Shown: positions 62,544 through 64,000 of the stretch, piece by piece
How positions within the stretch are numbered: position 1 is the stretch's first letter
Layout of the letters: every line of letters begins with the position of its first letter
From: an uncultured Bacilli bacterium
Lineage (GTDB): Bacteria > Bacillota_I > Bacilli_A > ML615J-28 > CAG-313
NCBI GenBank assembly: GCA_934133195.1
Contig: CAKPAZ010000005.1
Location: 1-64,000 of the forward strand
Reading direction: 5' to 3'
Length of the DNA: 64,000 nucleotides
Position numbers and translations under genes: made by a program
The notes under the pieces: generated by a model
Database searches by the model: none
Told to the model about the DNA's origin: nothing
What the model saw: only the letters and a program-made list of their open reading frames with translations

Positions 62544-63674
62544 ATGAAAAAAATATTAATTATAATCATTCCATTTATTTTTATGATGTCATGTCAAGCG
62601 ACTAAACAATCAAACACTATCCATTATAAAACAATAATGATAAATAATAGGGAGGTCAAATATCAAAAAGTAAACGATGTAATGGATAAAGTGTTTGAAA
62701 AAGAACTAACAAATATTTATAATAATTCAATCAATAAATCTATATCATCCATAAACTGTAAAACATATATATCAAAAAATTATATTAGTTATAAGATTAA
62801 AGAAGATACAAAAGATACTACTAATCTTTATACTCTTAATTATCATTTAGATACATTAAAAAAAGTAAACTTTAACAAAACAAACTTTATAAATTGGTTA
62901 AACAAATATAACAAAGAATACAACTTTAAAGAAGAAGATTTCTTTTTTTTAAAACCTTTGATTAAAGATAACAAGGTAGAAATATATATATCCCCATACC
63001 TAACAGGAAGTTTAACAAACTATCAAGAAATGCCATTTCGTGAAGAATTAATTAATGATACTACAGAGGAAATAAAATATGATAAAAGAATTGCATTAAC
63101 TTTTGATGATGGGCCTTCAATAAAAACCAAAGAACTAGTTGACTTATTAGAAGAACTAGATGTAAAAGCTACTTTTTTTGTTTTAGGTACAAACGTCAAA
63201 CAACATCCTGATGAATTAATATATATATCTAATCACAATCATGAAATTGGTAATCATTCATATAGTCATCCAGATTTCAAAAAAATATCGGTAGAATCTG
63301 GCATCAATGAAATTAACAAAACCCAAGAAGAAATATTCAAAGTTATTAAAAGATATCCAAGAATATTTCGTTTTCCATATGGATCAGTTAATAAAGAAGT
63401 GATAAAAAGAATTAAACTGCCAACAGTTTTATGGAATGCGGATTCTTTAGATTGGCAGTGCTATGATTCCCAAAAAATAATAGAAAAGTTAAAAAAAGAA
63501 ATGAAAGAAGATAGTGTAATACTATTTCATGATTTCAAATATTACAATAAAGTTGCTATTACAAAAATAGTAAATGACTTGAAAAATGAAGGATATACCT
63601 TCATGACAGTATCAGAATTATTTGATTATACTAGTGAAGAAAGAATTAACGCTAAAATCTATAGAATGCAATAG
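62544..63674 (+). CDS. PdaC-like polysaccharide deacetylase lipoprotein
   Basis: 376 residues. Signal peptide with a lipobox-like MMSC (Cys17), a PdaC/DUF3298-like domain (about 25-165), then a NodB deacetylase domain with all five motifs: TFDDGP (186-191), HSYSHP with metal His238/His242, RFPYG, ADSLDW and LFHD. Expected to remove N-acetyl groups from peptidoglycan or another surface glycan. The ribosome binding site is weak, and the promoter is not clear after the preceding terminator. The ATG at 62544 is preferred to one in the terminator at 62508. Confidence 0.87.
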   Translation: MKKILIIIIPFIFMMSCQATKQSNTIHYKTIMINNREVKYQKVNDVMDKVFEKELTNIYNNSINKSISSINCKTYISKNYISYKIKEDTKDTTNLYTLNYHLDTLKKVNFNKTNFINWLNKYNKEYNFKEEDFFFLKPLIKDNKVEIYISPYLTGSLTNYQEMPFREELINDTTEEIKYDKRIALTFDDGPSIKTKELVDLLEELDVKATFFVLGTNVKQHPDELIYISNHNHEIGNHSYSHPDFKKISVESGINEINKTQEEIFKVIKRYPRIFRFPYGSVNKEVIKRIKLPTVLWNADSLDWQCYDSQKIIEKLKKEMKEDSVILFHDFKYYNKVAITKIVNDLKNEGYTFMTVSELFDYTSEERINAKIYRMQ

Positions 63675-63676
63675 GA

Positions 63677-63705
63677 TTGAAAATAAATTATAAATAAATT
63701 ATAAT
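63677..63705 (+). promoter_or_regulatory. Promoter of the right-edge lipoprotein gene
   Basis: TTGAAA (63677-63682), a 17-base spacer, TATAAT (63700-63705). Leader of about 115 bases follows. Confidence 0.78.
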
Positions 63706-63719
63706 ATAAATGGTAGGAG

Positions 63720-63742
63720 AATGTATAAATTTATTTATACAT
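63720..63742 (+). repeat. Palindrome in the leader of the last gene
   Basis: ATGTATAAAT and ATTTATACAT are perfect complements two bases apart, with no T-run after them. The left arm's ATG begins an 8-codon open frame just after AGGAG. May be an mRNA hairpin or a dimeric protein's binding site. Confidence 0.45.
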
Positions 63743-63826
63743 ATTAGGTTTTACGTTTGCTTTCCTAAATATAAAAAAGTAAATATTTATGTTTTTTAAT
63801 CATATATTAAAGTAGGAGATGAAACA

Positions 63827-64000
63827 ATGAGAAAAGAAATGAGAAAATTATTTTTATTAATCTGTGTGTTTGGTCTTCTTTCTTTTGGTACATCATGTTT
63901 AACTGTGAATAATCCACTTGATAAAAATGATGACAACACTCAAGAAGAAACAAACAAAAACACTGATGGAAATCAAGAAAAACAAGGAGAAAAAGTAGAT
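63827..64000 (+). CDS. Lipoprotein, truncated by the window edge
   Basis: First 58 codons only. Basic start, hydrophobic signal segment and a lipobox-like GTSC (Cys24), then a low-complexity stretch rich in Asn, Asp, Gln, Glu and Lys, typical of a surface tether. AGGAG lies 8 bases upstream. Nothing of the functional domain is visible. Confidence 0.75.
   Translation, partial: MRKEMRKLFLLICVFGLLSFGTSCLTVNNPLDKNDDNTQEETNKNTDGNQEKQGEKVD

Noticed and set aside
1..64000. UGA read as Trp (Mycoplasma-type code)
   Set aside because: No gene is interrupted by TGA, Trp is TGG in all conserved positions, and the one terminal TGA abuts the ribosome site of the next gene.
1..64000. CRISPR arrays, insertion sequences, prophage or restriction/defence genes
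   Set aside because: No regularly spaced repeats, transposase, integrase, phage or nuclease-methylase cassettes were recognised; gene content is chromosomal throughout.

Overview
The window is a gene-dense chromosomal segment (51 complete protein genes, one truncated at the right edge, one tRNA) from a very AT-rich, low-GC Gram-positive bacterium of the Bacilli/Mollicutes-adjacent type. Pointers are the dnaD-nth pair, gmk-rpoZ beside rqcH, walJ next to rlmH, mnmA near recD2, addB-addA, strong AGGAGG ribosome binding sites and sigmaA promoters with TGnTATAAT extended -10 boxes. It is not a wall-less mollicute: it has a bifunctional penicillin-binding protein, a polysaccharide deacetylase, competence genes and a cysteine pathway. 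TGG encodes Trp throughout and TGA is almost unused as a stop (44 TAA, 6 TAG, 1 TGA). An uncultured Izemoplasmatales/Erysipelotrichales-like Bacilli lineage would fit, but placement below Bacilli is inference. No phage, insertion sequence, CRISPR array or rRNA was seen.

Layout. 1-3.2 kb: dnaD-nth, a Cse60-like small gene whose start follows a terminator, and rqcH converging on it. 3.2-6.7 kb: gmk-rpoZ-M32 peptidase, then a lipoprotein esterase behind an intergenic region with inverted repeats. 6.7-11.3 kb: str operon (rpsL, rpsG, fusA, tuf) with a structured leader and a second promoter before tuf. 11.3-15.4 kb: acyltransferase / lipid kinase / acyltransferase operon, then a TatD nuclease with a trypsin-like lipoprotein. 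15.4-19.5 kb (minus strand): PBP1-type enzyme, tRNA-Leu(CAA), a preQ1-I riboswitch, a queuosine-precursor transporter and an SDR. 19.5-24.1 kb: zinc-ribbon CPBP membrane protein, ychF, an extended CCA-adding enzyme, yhaM. 24.1-30.5 kb (minus): a small membrane protein and two giant tandem paralogous foldase-like surface proteins. 30.7-38.6 kb: YjcZ-like 29-residue peptide, walJ-rlmH-membrane protein-uvrB-mnmA-recD2. 38.7-42.6 kb: a 66-residue Cys-tailed protein, a PH-like membrane protein, an M16C metalloprotease. 42.7-53.1 kb: addB-addA, an RND permease, an acyltransferase with a zinc ribbon. 53.1-57.5 kb: comEA (as a lipoprotein)-comEC, converging on cysK-cysE. 57.5-64 kb: HD phosphohydrolase, rpsT, a heterodimeric ABC exporter, a PdaC-like deacetylase lipoprotein and a truncated lipoprotein gene.

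How the genes work together. Most of the content is core information processing: replication start, repair and recombination, tRNA maturation and modification, ribosome components and rescue, RNA decay. A second theme is the cell surface: PBP, deacetylase, foldase-like lipoproteins, serine protease, RND and ABC exporters, three PlsC-family enzymes and a lipid kinase.

The most notable regulatory element is the preQ1-I aptamer directly downstream of tRNA-Leu. It has a visible antiterminator/terminator switch in front of a YhhQ/VUT transporter, and the only good promoter seen is that of the tRNA. No intergenic stretch exceeds 300 bases; the longest (30452-30737) holds the promoter of the giant surface-protein operon and the YjcZ leader.
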